Source: Agriotes lineatus (lineage: Eukaryota > Arthropoda > Insecta > Coleoptera > Elateridae). Taken from it: 64,000 nt of DNA. Below the pieces are notes generated by a model that made no database searches, was not told the DNA's origin, and saw only the letters and a program-made list of their open reading frames with translations. Of this stretch, positions 23,459 to 35,442 are shown piece by piece. Numbering within the stretch: position 1 is the first letter of the stretch; every line of letters starts with the position of its first letter. The translations under genes were made by a program, and so were the position numbers. Where the stretch lies: assembly GCA_940337035.1 (NCBI GenBank), contig CALNHX010003569.1, forward strand, positions 1-64,000. Direction: 5' to 3'.

Positions 23459-23925
23459 AGATTTTTTAAATATAAACATCCATGCTGTGTATGCAAGAGA
23501 GACAGCCAATACCCAATGAGTACAAAAGAAACAGATTTATTAATTAAAATTCAAAAACGGGCGCTAAATTAAAAATAGAAATGGCAGCCGAGAGAAGTGC
23601 GCGCGCAGAAAACCAAAATGGCCGACCCCCTGGACGTTTAAATTAAAAAAATTAAACTTAGAATAATCTGAAAAGATTTAAAATTCACAAATTTGCGCGA
23701 AAATTGAAATTAAAATGGCCGCCGCGTAACTCCGGAAGCAAATTAAAAATGGCCGCAGCGTAATTTAATTAGTAACACATATCAAAATTAATTAGAGCAA
23801 TCCGCGAAATTAATTGGGTCAAACCGCGGAATTAATTAGGTCAAACCGCCGATTAATTAGGTCAATTAATTTAATCGTTTGATTGACAGGTGCTCTAGTT
23901 TAGTCGTCGGACTACTACTAGTAAG

Positions 23926-26030
23926 TCAAACTGTACTCGATTCCGATCACCTACCTGTAGTGTTCAACCTAAACTACACACCCTACTACTACCCAAAAAT
24001 TCCAAGGCTAATAAGTGGACCCATCGACTGGAAACGATTTCGATACATAATGAACGAACGTATAATTTGCCCTACAGGTTTACGTACTCAAATAGACATT
24101 GACAAGATGATAGAATCTTTTAAGGAAAGTTCATCTTCAGCAATCAGACAAGCAACCGTTGTCACGCGCTCACATGGTTCCTCCAGTAATCAAGCTCTCC
24201 CAAGACGAATCCTAAATCTTATTAAAGGAAATCATGCTACGCGCAGATAGTGGCAGAGCTCTAGAAAGCCTGCAATCAAACGCCATCTAAATGTGTTGAT
24301 ACGATTAGTAAGTAAAGAACTGGAGCAGTTTAGAATTGACTCTTACAATTACTATATAGAGTCCCTTGAACCAAGTGACCCCAGTATGTGGAGAGCAACT
24401 AAACACATTCTAAAACAACCAGTGACTATTCTAACACTAACAATTAACGACCGCAAAATTCCGGAAGATAGAGATAAATGTGAAATGTTTGCACAACAGC
24501 TAGAAGAAACATTTACCACCACTTTCCAGGACAACAACCCTAATCACAATCGACTTGTTGAACGAGAAGTTGAAAGTATAAATACGGATGAGATAACACT
24601 AACTAAGCCTGTATCTCCCTCAGAACTCAAGGGATATATAAAATCTTTAAAGTCTAAGAAAGCACCTGGAGCAGATATGATTCCTAACATAGCTTTAAAA
24701 AACTTGCCGCACAAAGCTATATGCTTATTAACTGCAATTTTTAATGCCTGCTTAAGATTAGGATATTTTCCCTTTGAGTGGAAACACGCAATAGTTTTAA
24801 TGATTCCCAAGCCAAATAAATTACATAGCAACCCAAACAACTATCGGCCTATCAGCGTGTTATCTACAGTATCCAAACTTCTAAAACAAGCCATTAAATC
24901 TCGCCTGAATCATTATCTACAGGAAAATAACATCCTGCCTGAATTCCAATTTGGGTTAAAAAACTCTCATTCTACTAGTCACCAAATTCTGAGACTCACA
25001 GAAACTATAGAAAGAGGATACAAAAATAAAAAGCACACACTAATTGCTTTTGTGGATGTGGCACACGCCTTTGATCGGGTATGGATAAGTGGCCTACTGT
25101 ATAAAATGAAAATTATGAACATTCCTTCATACTTACTGATCATCATTAAATCGTTTCTGAATGGAAGAACCTTTTATACAAGAATAAACGTATACACTTC
25201 CTCAGTTCGCAGAATCAACGCTGGAGTTCCACAGGGATCCATATTAAGCCCCACATTATTTAATATTTTCATGTTTGACGCACCTACCACCCGTAATGCA
25301 GATCTAGCTATGTTTGCCGACGACACAGCTATCATCACAAAAGATTACAATATTAAACAAGTAGCTAGCGATCTTCAGAAAAGCGTGGATGACCTTAGCT
25401 TGTGGTTTAAAAAATGGTGCATAACAAGTAACCCCAACAAATGTGATGCAAAATCTACCCTCCGTCGGCCATTAGACCCGCCGAACATTGTTGTCAATGA
25501 TACGTCCATACCCTGGAACCCGAAAGATAGTGCAGTCAAATATTTATAAGTATTTCTCGACCGAAGGCTAACTTGGAGCTATCATATCAATAAGAAGCTG
25601 ACTGAATCATATGCAAGACTGGCAATGCTTTATCCTATCATGAACAAAAAATCGTCGCTGAAAATAAAATGTGGAACCTTAATTTATACAGCCACTATTA
25701 GACCGAATTTCACATATGGCTGCAGTGTCTGGTGCTCAAAGTCTAAAACTAACATACGTAAACTTCAAGTTCTACAAAATAAAGTGCTAAGAATCATAAC
25801 AAATGCTCAATGGTATGTTCGGAGCTCTCAGCTCCACAGAGAAACGGATGTTCCCACAATCAAAGATTGCATAAAGAAAACAGCTCAAAAATTCTACGAC
25901 AACATTCAACAGTGCAGTGGTGCAGTGTATTATAACATTGTCAGTAATCAGGTCCATACTAGATTAAAAAGAAGGTATATCTTAAATAATATGAAGTGTC
26001 AAACTCTGCAGTAATAACTGTTATAATATA
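23926..26030 (+). pseudogene. Jockey non-LTR element, 3' part (reverse transcriptase)
   Basis: Continuation of the copy that ends at 11205. The endonuclease end DSDHLPVVFNL is followed by a linker and the RT at 24293-25549 with KKAPGADMIPN, FEWKHAIVLMIPKP, NNYRPISVL, EFQFGLKNSHST, AFVDVAHAFDRVW, AGVPQGSILSPTLFNIF and an intact catalytic box MFADDTAI. The C-terminal region continues at 25625-26014 (YGCSVWCSK, LQVLQNKVLRI). Frameshifts lie near 24250-24290 and 25549-25625. The RT core is intact, but the element is dead because of the split and the gag damage. Confidence 0.85.
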
Positions 26031-26165
26031 GAAGTGATAATAGTCTGATTGACTCATTACTCATTAGTGATATAAGTGCTAAAACTGTTCACTTAACTTT
26101 GCCATTAAATAACATACGTGCTGAACTGGCATAACGTGGATTAAAAGAAAAATAGATATTTACAG

Positions 26166-26790
26166 TTGCCAAAACTTAGCTGCACTTCTGTACACAAAAC
26201 CGATAAAATGTATCATTCACCATCATCAGCATTAGGGATTAAACCTTTTGGTTTGTTCCGATCTCACAGATTAAAGCTGGTCTTTCCATCGTCTTTTTGG
26301 TCATCCGACGTTTCTTCTTCCGCATGTAGGCTGGTAATGATACAATTGTTTCTGTATACGGGAGTCATCCATCCTATAAAGATGTTCGTGCCAATTGGTT
26401 CTGTATTGTTTAATTTGTTTTTATTTAGATTTGAAATACTTATTTTTTCTCTAATTTCATCGTGTTTATGGTCCAATATTGTTCTTGCTCGGATTTGAGT
26501 AATCGTTCATTTGTATAGTACGGGAACAGCCATACCCTTATAAAACTTAAGGAGTGTTTCTCTCCTTGTTTTTTAATTTCTTTTTATTTTTTTACACCTG
26601 TAGTCGAGTTTCGCTATTTTGCTGTTGGTACCTTTTTATACTCCATATCTAATTTTGTATCCTAGATAACTGAAACAATTGACTAGTGCGATTGACCTTT
26701 CATTAATAAATAATTTTCGCTCAAAAGTGATCTTGTTCTTTAAAAGCTATCACCTTAGTCTTTGGAGAAGAGATTTCTAAATTATTTTGA
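26166..26790 (-). pseudogene. Non-LTR RT C-terminal fragment
   Basis: On the minus strand broken frames show KTKVIAFKEQDHF (about 26750), FSYLGYKIRYG, TRRETLLKFYKGMAVPVL and, at 26476-26264, DHKHDEIREKISISNLN. These are the region after the catalytic box in a non-LTR RT whose family uses FxYLGxxI and LKFYKxMAVPxLLYGSE. Many stops. It abuts the 3' end of the Jockey copy. Confidence 0.5.
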
Positions 26791-26799
26791 TGTTTTGTA

Positions 26800-27070
26800 T
26801 AGTTTGGGAGAAGAACGAACACCTTTGAAACGTTTTGCTGGCGTAGAATGTTGCGGATCGCATGGACTGTGAATAGAACTAAACGTCGGTTTTAGAGGAA
26901 ACAAAGCCAAACAAACGAGAGAACACTACTGTTCAAGGAAAACCACATGGCAAAAGACGGAGAGGCAGATCCTAGATCCTAGACGAACCACCTTCAGTTT
27001 CCATGGGTTGAAATGCTGAATGCGTAATAGACCACAATACATCAATCATGATGTAATGATGAAAGAAAAA
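26800..27070 (+). pseudogene. RTE-type 3' end fragment
   Basis: The plus-strand stretch with RMLRIAWTVNRT, then HGKRRRGRP-like bases and a tail containing GACCACAATACATCAATCATGATG, resembles the 3' end of RTE-clade elements. Frames are broken and no boundary or target duplication is visible. Confidence 0.4.
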
Positions 27071-27194
27071 GATAGCTTATATATTGTTCAATTATCATTC
27101 CAAATAGTTAAAGTAATTAGAAAATGTTGAGTAATATGCAATCATATAATGTTATGTACTGCATACTTGATGAAGTATATTTTTCTATTTTAGA

Positions 27195-27960
27195 ATACAT
27201 AACACCACGTGATATATCCTGCAAAAGTCACATATAAAGTTGAGGCTCGTATTGTAAGTGTACGTAGTACTTTGAACAATGCTTAACAGTAAAAGTTCTT
27301 AAGAACCAAAAGTTTAAACTTCTTATTTGGGATGTTGGAGGTCCAGGAAAGTTGAATATCAAGTTGTGCACTAAGATTTTCTATGAAATATAATTATTCC
27401 AACAATGTAATGAAGTTGATTGTGTCATTTATGTAATAATACGATACACGAAATCAAAATTACGCGCCGACTTGACGACTTTGGTCAGCTCTAAAAGTCT
27501 TAATTTTAGTCGCATTTTAATTTATAATAGATCAAATTGCAGGGATTTTGAAGCTCTACAAGTATTATAATAACTACTTTTTCGCTAAATAGGTTGACAG
27601 ACAAAATAGAAGCGAAGAAGCGCGAAAAAGATCTCGACCCGTTCACGCTTTGCTTTCGCATTCGATATCTCGACTAATATCGCTCGTACGTGCAAAAGTA
27701 GTTGAACATAAATTGTAGAGCACTAAAAATTGTAAATAAAAGTTCCGCTTCATTTTCACGTACCGTTAACGCGAACCAATATCAAAAACAAAAAATCAAA
27801 CGCACCTCTTTTTAAGATGGCGAAAATAGCACATAGCAAATCTTGGTCGACAAGTTGAAGTTAAGCTTTGCTGGACCCTCCCAACACCTCAAAAAGAGAA
27901 TTTCAAATTTCGGTTTACTTTCAAGCAAAAATGACATAATGACTGGACTATTAGACGAGG
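27195..27960 (-). repeat. Right arm of 0.7 kb inverted repeat pair
   Basis: Reverse-oriented counterpart of 9255-9965. It has an additional segment near 27590-27665 (GAAGCGAAGAAGCGCGAAAA) that the left arm lacks. No reading frame is shared between arms. Confidence 0.65.
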
Positions 27961-28026
27961 GAAGTAAAACGTTATTGCATAGGAATATATAGTAGATAAA
28001 TACTTAATCTATAAGATTAGTAGCAT

Positions 28027-28297
28027 TCAATAGTATGCAAAACTTTGTAGTACCTTAGAAGCATCTTCAGGATCCACCCCTAATCTCTTTGCAACTGCTG
28101 TCAAGTTCACATCGATTATCAATTCCACAGGAGATTTTACATTTTCATTAATATTATCTAGTAGCCGTAATATTGTTCGAGATAATCCCATTTCAAACTG
28201 TAATGATGAATAATGTCACACTAAATGTTTCGAAAACTTATATTTAGCTTACGTGGCATAGCAGCGTGATGGCCAGCAGTATGGCACCCTTCTTCAT
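28027..28297 (-). CDS. Small secreted peptide, two exons, 71 aa
   Basis: Exon 1 (28253-28297) encodes 15 residues, MKKGAILLAITLLCH, a hydrophobic signal-peptide core, and ends at a phase-0 donor GTAAGC. A 55-nt intron (28198-28252) ends TTACAG. Exon 2 (28027-28197) gives 56 residues starting FEMGLSRTILRLLDN, through ELIIDVNLTAVAKRLG, ending VLQSFAYY and stop TGA. The mature part is short, mostly helical in character and has no cysteine, so it is not a disulfide-rich peptide. The exon design matches the genes at 54557-54954, 61362-61753 and 62386-63425. I do not recognise the family. A second donor-like GTACTA near the 3' end is weak and was not used. Confidence 0.65.
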
Positions 28298-30880
28298 TTT
28301 GATTTGCTGCGATAATGAATGCATTTTAGTTCTCGTTGTAGTAGCAATTGTAGAATTTAATTAGTAAAATTATGTCACATAAAGTTGGAATAGCAACGCA
28401 ATACTAAGTAATAATAATTGCAATGCAGCAGTGTTGGTGATGAAATTACAAGTAGATGTGTAAATGCAATTTCAGTGTATAGCTGTGGTAATAAATGCTT
28501 TGATGAGTTAGAAGTAATTTTGTACAATTTGAGAAGTATATGACGTGTAGCAACCATTAAAAAATCGGCTTTGTTTACCTATGACGTTAATCAAAGCCTT
28601 AAAAAAATTTCACTTTTTAAAGAATCTAGAGCTCTTATATTTCTACTATTTATTGATACTGCCGACTTACGTACTTAGAAGTTCACACTAAGAAATAGCC
28701 GCGTTAACTAAGCAAACAACGTAAACGTATAAGTACGTTTCGTGATGGCACGTTCAACAACTTTCTATACTACAGCAACAGGGGTCGACACACGCAAATG
28801 GAATGGAGAAACAGTATCACAAATATTCTAGTGACTCTAAAATCAACTCAATTATAATCTACATTCTTCCAAGCTTTGCTTTTAGACTATCTTCTGCCTT
28901 CCTTCTTGACTTAATTTTGCAGATGATCATGGCCAATGTCTCTGTTTCCCAATAAATTAGAACTAAGGAAAAAATTGAAACGAGACAATTGGTATTGTGG
29001 CCCAGATATAAATTTTAAATTATTTTAACATGTTTTTAGTCAAATTAGACGTTAGACATCAAACAGGTGACAAAAAACATGAGCAAGTTAAAAGGTAAAA
29101 ACAAATTGCAAGAATCTTAGGCACACAACAGTATTGTTGCAGTGTTTAATTGATTTTACCTGTATCCATATCATTATTTATCGCAATGAGCATTTTCAGC
29201 AACACTAATCACAATTAGTTTTTATTATTCCTACTGAACTGTGAACAATGCGCCATAAAATGGAAAACACAAACCAAAAACAAATTTATAAAAAAATTAA
29301 ACAATGGACTCATTAAGGTTACGCAACACAAAGTAACCCTGGCGCAATATTGTGTCATTGAAAGTTAGTGTTTTACATGCCCCTTGAGTAATTCCACTTA
29401 TTCTAAAGCCTTTTCAATATTTTCCTTTTACTAGAAAACATTTTCGCTTTCTTATCGGGGTTTTCAGTCAGTAGCCTGTTTTGAAACCATGCAGCGTTCA
29501 TCCTTCTTTTCTTTTTTCTTAATATTTTTAAACTATATTACTTCAAAGACTCTCTTGCTAACATAGCACGTCGATGTAACCATCTTGTAATATTGCCTGT
29601 ATCGTACCTCAGGACAATTGGCAATGTACCATAGTGTAGCTCTACGTTGATGGTGCCATTTAGCAATATACCCTGCTTCTTGAGTTGTATATTACAAAAA
29701 CCCTTTATCATGTTTCACTAGTTCGTCGACATTTTGTAATATCTCCTTTATCAGAGCACCCTCTTGGTTACTATTAAAAATATACACTCCTAATGGAGTA
29801 CCTTGCTTTGTCGTTTATATGAAAATTTATATTCATGTAATTTCAATATAGTAAATTGACTTACCTTCACTTCAATTAGTGAAAGATTTTTGAATAATAA
29901 GAAACATATAAAAATATCACTTTCACGTTTGTCCCAATTGATAACTTTAATTTCTAACTTCCGTCAAGATGAAATTAATTACAACGACGACTAACCAGCG
30001 TAAAGCAATGAGATTCGTTTTTCAATAGCTAAATGAATTTGTTGATATTAATAATTCTTATTTATGAAATTTTATACTATTAGATTGCAATTCCAAACAG
30101 GATCATATTATTTAGCTAATATAAATAATCAATTCTAGTACCTTCAAACATATTTCCTATGTACGTTTTAAAACCTGACAAGTTATTTTACTTAACTTAA
30201 CATGTACAAAATATACTTCAAATAATATATAAAATAGCTGGTTATGTATCAAGTTGTAAAATTAATTTTCACACTAGACGTGAAGATTGCCCTACCACCG
30301 CTAGCAAGTTATGCAGTACGTTGTTTGTAAATAACACTAATTTTGCAAAGTGTTGCATACAAAATCTTCTGTAATTTTGAGTCACATTTACCTTTATAGT
30401 AAATAAATTTGCTTAAATTTTCGAGGTTGTCCTAAATGTTCATATTAGCACTAGTGTCAATATGAAATATTATATTGCAACTAGTGTCGAAATCTCATCT
30501 TTTAATTAGTGTCAGTTAGGTATTACTACAGGGAAAGCTATTTTTGCCACTGCGTATAATATCAATATTATTGATACACAACTGAAAGGAATTAAAACCT
30601 TCACTGTATTTTTTCACACTTTTTCCAGTCAATATTATTTTAGAAATATTAAATTACTCATAGTAACCAGTTCCTATATCAACTCACATCAGAATTTTTA
30701 CAATTGTTCTTGCAATATATTATAGTAGCTGACTGAATTTAAAAATAAAACATAAATAGTGCATGCACTTGCATGTTGCATTACAATTTCGTAGAAATTT
30801 CTAGATTTATTTTTTCCATAACTTTTGTTCAACCTAACAAAAATTCTGCAGTTTTATAGTTTTAGAAAGCTAATATCGTG
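28298..30880. other. AT-rich intergenic stretch
   Basis: About 2.6 kb without a gene I can support, apart from one decayed fragment at 29533-29805. Short ORFs here have no family pattern, and no repeat structure stands out. Confidence 0.5.
29533..29805 (-). pseudogene. Unrecognised coding remnant
   Basis: The minus strand reads almost open for about 90 codons, with one internal stop. It includes GTPLGVYIFNSNQEGALI, EILQNVDELVKHDKG and YIAKWHHQRRATLWYIA. The codon pattern looks like former coding sequence, perhaps a transposase. I cannot assign it. Confidence 0.3.
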
Positions 30881-33800
30881 TCAGATAGCCCCCCGAATTA
30901 GTACTTAAAGCGCTTCTCAACGCCGTAAAAGCTGAATTTGTAGTTAATTATCCAAACTTGATGCTCTTGTGCCAAGGATCTCTTTTGTGTATGTCTTCCA
31001 AAGGTCACTGCATACGGCCCAATTACTCAAGTCTAACTTCCATGAACGAGTTGACTTCAAATCTGAAAAAGGATCCATCCCAGGAATCGGACAATAAACG
31101 TCTAACTGCAGTTTAAGTATCTAAAATGGAATTTTGAATGAAAATCACAGTAAAAGGGTATTGCAGGTTCAAAATTACTGACCCTTTAATAGAATCCTCC
31201 AAGTCAGGTGATAGTTGAATTATTCACAGTTTAAGGAAGACATCATCATCATCAAGAGCAGGCCAGGACTGACTTGACCTCTAATTGGAATTTACTTCTC
31301 CCATATTATTCGTTGCATCTCTTCCGAAAAGCTGTATATTGAGCTTCCTTTAGACAAAGGAATTGAAGTACTGCGAGGCAAGTACCGTGAGGGATATAAA
31401 TTTCTAATTGCACTTTCCTGTTGCCTGAGTATGTTATGGAAAAAATCTGGCTATAAATCGAATTCATCAAGAAAATTGACTTGAGTTCAATAAGCCACCA
31501 CCATCATGTATTACGGCTAACCATATGACTTCATGGATTAAGCCAACCAACTCATTTAGGTTCCCTTTGAAAAATTCACGAATTTTCTTCTACAACTCTG
31601 GACCATTGTACCACCTTCTCTTGAAGCTCAAATCGTAATCTTTTGAGTCTCGAGGCTCTATTTAAGTCAATCGTCATTTAGGAATTCATCATCTAAATCT
31701 TCCAAGATATTGGCTTTCACGGTGAATGGTAAACGAAAATTCAAAGGATCGACAAGTAACACGACAAGCTAAAGAACATCTCTCTTGGTCAAGCGTCTCT
31801 CTTCAACAAGAAGCTTGTCACACATTTTTGGAAACATATTTCCAAAGGTGAACTAGTCGGATTTAGGATTTCAATTTAATTCAAGAGTTCTTTCAAAATG
31901 TTCACGCTGTTTCAAGTTTAGTTCTTTGTCGGATAAACTTTAAACGCCTCGAAAAATTGAATCTATGACTTCTTGAAAATTTCAAACAAATTTTATATAT
32001 TAACCATACTTCTTCACAATCTTCTTGGTGGTTTTATCAACATTATTATCAGAATCGAGCCAGTTAGCCATGTAGTGGTAGTCTATAATTACAATCATTG
32101 CCTTTGGTAAGGCTCCTTGAACTCCAAAGCATTGGCGTGGTTTCTAAACTAAGATCAACATCGAGTAGAAGTGGCACCAAAAATATTACCTTCATTACCA
32201 TCACGTCTGGTTTTCTATTTAGGTTTGTCCACTAAATTAAAATTTTTCGGCTAGATCTTTCGCTCGAATTGCAACACTGTCCAACAGATCGGTGATGTCC
32301 CCACGAAAAACCACTCTTTTCCGGCTCAATTTCTACAAGATACCAAGTAGAGAGTTGAGGCAGTCTGGCCCTGGGAGTAGCTTTTCGGGTTTGCTTAAGT
32401 TTATTATGGCGAAAGTGGGCCAAACGTCGAGTTTCGGGTGTCAATATAAACGACCCTATTCGAGTTTTTGTCACAAACATATTCAATGTAATCTTGTGAA
32501 TTGATGATAAGTTGAGTAGAAAACTTGCACATTTGGACAAGCAGGTTTTTGAGAAGCTTTTGAGAAGTAAGAAGATGCCATCTTTGGAATTAAAACAAAA
32601 TCGGAAACGTAGCAGACGGCAGTAAATCCAGTACCAGAGTTAAATGGAACAGTCAGCTCATCGTAAAGAAGAATAATTTTCTTCTTCACAAGTTTGACAG
32701 ACAACTGACATAATGGCTCAGCTGGTGGTTGCAATTTTCCAAGATCTATAAGTTTCAGTCGATTATTTCTAATTCCAAAACTTACAAGTTGGTGTTGGGT
32801 TACCCACAAACAAGGGAAAATTACTCAAAAGTAACACCAGCACTTCAGGATAGACTTGAAGATAATGATGTTTGCAGAGAGGTACATTAATGAGTTGTCA
32901 TCTATCGTATTCAGTTTATCTAAACATAAAAATTATTCGGAATTGTTTCAAACACATGATGACATTGAGACTCAATTAATAATTTTCCCCTGAGATTGAT
33001 GCGTTTGGCAACGATGTCCAGAATAAAGCATAAAGCAAAGACTAGTAAGGAACTACTCAAGTTACTAATAACGTTCTTAGGCCGTGACGTTAAAGGGGAA
33101 TACCGAATAAGATTACTCAGCTCAAGGCTACATAAGGCAAACCAAAGGGGCCTCACCCAAGAAAGACATTCGATTGGTACGGATTTAATGTGGGAGACAA
33201 CAAGTATCGAACTTGTTTCTCCTATCAATAATCCTACCACGGCAGTCAAGACTATTGTAAAGCGCCATTCATGATAGCATGAAAGGTGGACTATGCTTCT
33301 TAAGACCCTTTAAAAAATGGAATTTTGAGGGTAGGTTAAACCACATTTGCATGGCTATGTTCCTTGAAGTTCTTAATTCTATATGTGATGATATAGTTAC
33401 AATCATTTCGTTAAGCTTTTTCTTAGTCTCATGGTACTCCTTATCGTTGTAGCTAACGCGGGATAGTATTTCTTCGTTTAGAACTCTGATGCCATCCCAA
33501 TCCTCCTTGATGTTCTTTATATTGTATTCGCAATACCCTCTAATGCATTCCTCAGTCAACCTGTTTCAGATTTTCTGAATGTGGCTTTGGAGTGATTTCA
33601 CCTTGATCTGTAGCCTTCTTATTCGGGACTGTCCTTTCTTGTCAGCAACCGTGGTGGTGGCCTCTCTTGAACCTACTGGCTGCTGTGAAATTTCTTTCAG
33701 CGTGGCTAGATTTGTTAAGTATCAAGTTGATATGGCAACTGCGCCGTGCGCGTTCTTTGAGCGCAGTCGAACTTGCAATGTGTTGTTAATAACAGCAGTA

Positions 33801-34231
33801 GCATTCTAGCTCTCAACATAACCACAGCGTCCAGCGTGACGCTATGTGTAGCTAATAAATAAAGCATTTACAATTTACCACGGCGGTATTTTAAATGATT
33901 CCTTCAAGAGGATGGCTACCCGCAAAATATCCAAGATTCTATTTGTACTTGTCTAGAAGGGCAACCTGTTCATCGTACATGTCCTTGGTTTGCTGAAGAA
34001 ATTTGTTTTTAAAATAAGGGTGCTCTTCCTCGACTTCCTTTGCCAAGTTTGCTTGGTTGGCCTCAAATTCTTAGCAAAGTCGTTGTAGGGTAGATTTGCT
34101 GACAATTTTCCTTGATAGGCCGTCCTTTCCCATGTTGATAATCTGCCTGCGAATGGATTCTGCAGAATGTTCTTGAGCCTTGAGAATCTCGCTGCGCCAT
34201 TGTAACGGTTTTGCTCGTAGACGGATGGCAC
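30880..34231 (-). pseudogene. Decayed BEL/Pao retrotransposon
   Basis: Minus-strand broken frames run from a gag-like start (34231: MPSVYEQNRYNGAARFSRL; 33559-33269: CEYNIKNIKEDWDGI) through a protease/RT region to the left. RT hallmarks of BEL/Pao are visible: KLLPGPDCLNSLL and GDITDLLDSVAIRAKD near 32270-32380, WLDSDNNVDKTTKKI near 32020-32080, and LTKRDVL followed by VDPLNFRLPFTVKANIL near 31690-31790. The catalytic box that should read Y(V/M)DD is YMAN. Stops and frameshifts are numerous. No LTR pair was found by eye, so the ends are approximate. Confidence 0.65.
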
Positions 34232-34380
34232 GTTTAAGGGCTCAATACACTAATTGCTAGGGACTAGAACGTATAAAGGCTCCAAGAACTAAATGCTAAG
34301 GACTGAAATGTATAAAGGCTCGAAGGGCCAAATGTTAGGAGATGGAACGTGTAAAGGTTGGAAGAACCAAATGTTTTGGG
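34232..34380. repeat. Degenerate 39-bp minisatellite, about 3.8 copies
   Basis: Units resemble AAAGGCTC(C/G)AAGAAC then TAAATGCTAAGGACTGAAA and TGTAT. It begins directly at the presumed 5' end of the BEL/Pao gag, so it could be part of that element's leader. Confidence 0.6.
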
Positions 34381-34439
34381 CGGAGCTTGTAGTGGACCAT
34401 ATGTTTTAATTTAGACAGTTACATAATAACTCTTAGAGA

Positions 34440-34610
34440 TGCAGGAATGTAAAAGGAAACTCTTATGCAGTCTCATATAAGAAAGGTAGTCAAAACTTGG
34501 TTACGTTGGTAGAAGATGGTGTGCCAAAACGCCTTATGCAGTCTCCCATAAGGAGGTAATAAAGGTTTGGACTCATTTGGCAGAGGTTTGTGAACACAGA
34601 AGGATATCTA
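34440..34610 (+). repeat. Copy of the junction repeat seen at 58999-59103
   Basis: GGTAGAAGATGGTGTGCCA, the GC(C/T)T(T/C)ATGCA(G/A)TCTC motif and CATAAGGAG recur near 59005-59085. It marks where the segmental duplication units join, with the RTE element inserted between here and the rest of copy A. Confidence 0.55.
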
Positions 34611-35259
34611 ACTGCATTAGTTTATTGATTAGAAAGTTCCTATATATTGTTATAGTATTGACTTTACTATATAAGCCAATATTATAATAATATCTAATAG
34701 ACTGCAAAATTACTAGTATTTTAATTTATTTCTTTGACTAGCTTAGGTTATACAAACATATTGTTTCAGGTTGGTATTTGCGTTAGAAAATTCTATCAAA
34801 ATAATTGTACAAAATGTTTGGTTATTGAAAAGTTACTTCAGAATGATTTTAAATCTTTTAACTGTCACTGTCAACTTACTAATATGATTCTTAGTTGAAT
34901 TTATATTTAATTAACACAAATCAGTTCCCCTATATTGAAAAGAGTAAGTATTTTTGTAAGTAATTCGTTCACTGTTAATACTAATTGATGTTTATTAATT
35001 ACATATACCTGGATATCTTCTCCTTTTAAACTGGATATAATCCTCCTGTGGAAAGCAGCACAAATAAAACCAAGCTATTTTGTCACATGTATTTGAATCT
35101 TCAACCAGGGACCCACTTCAATTAGAATCCACAGTTTTACAATAAACGAAACACCGCCAAAGTGTAACGCTACAACTCCAACGGCCAACCAGCTCTCTTA
35201 GTTGGTAGGTCCTTTATTACATACAACTGCAAATCCAAGATGTAATCTTCTTTACAGCA

Positions 35260-35419
35260 ACCAACATGGTATCCAGCCTTCTATTCCATTCCATAAACAC
35301 CGACCCAAATGATGAATTTGTGACAGCATGCCCGATGAAAATCCAATTCACAGAGTTTCTCACCTCAATTGTGACCCCACAAGAACTCGAACCAGCAATG
35401 CCCGTTCAAGGTTATAATT
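35260..35419 (+). other. Possible 3' exon ended by RTE insertion site
   Basis: Open frame with MVSSLLFHSINTDPND, ACPMKIQFTEFLTSIV and PQELEPAMPVQGYN. A 53-nt candidate intron GTAGGT...TTTACAG (35207-35259) lies just upstream. In the DNA before the RTE insertion the frame would end in TAA right after the target site. The length of the upstream open frame is too short to confirm a gene. Confidence 0.3.
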
Positions 35420-35442
35420 CTTCTTCTTCACTTGCCAATCCG

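Larger units (their letters stand above)
11206..23919. mobile_element. Maverick/Polinton-like element, 12.7 kb, giant TIRs
   Basis: Terminal inverted repeats start 5'-AGTAGTAGTCCGACG and are flanked by AATAAG (11200-11205) and AGTAAG (23920-23925), a 6-bp target duplication with one mismatch. Removing the element and one duplicate restores the reading frame of the interrupted Jockey endonuclease, which fixes both ends. Six-bp duplications, long TIRs starting AG, and an internal gene with a motif I associate with Maverick-linked proteins point to Polintons. No DNA polymerase B, retroviral-type integrase, packaging ATPase or capsid gene is present, so this is a non-autonomous derivative. The unique centre is only about 2.6 kb once a nested retrotransposon is discounted. 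The superfamily call rests on few characters and could be wrong; the element boundaries are firm. Confidence 0.7.
20746..23919 (-). repeat. Right terminal inverted repeat, about 3.2 kb
   Basis: Mirror of 11206-14535. It lacks a segment present near 13540 in the left arm and carries an extra GC-rich insert near 22675-22700 (GCCGAGCGCCGCGCCGGGAA). Its outer terminus is CGGACTACTACT next to the target duplicate AGTAAG. Confidence 0.85.

Noticed and set aside
26166..26498. Plus-strand ORF of 110 codons
   Set aside because: The minus strand carries recognisable RT tail motifs, so the plus-strand frame is incidental.
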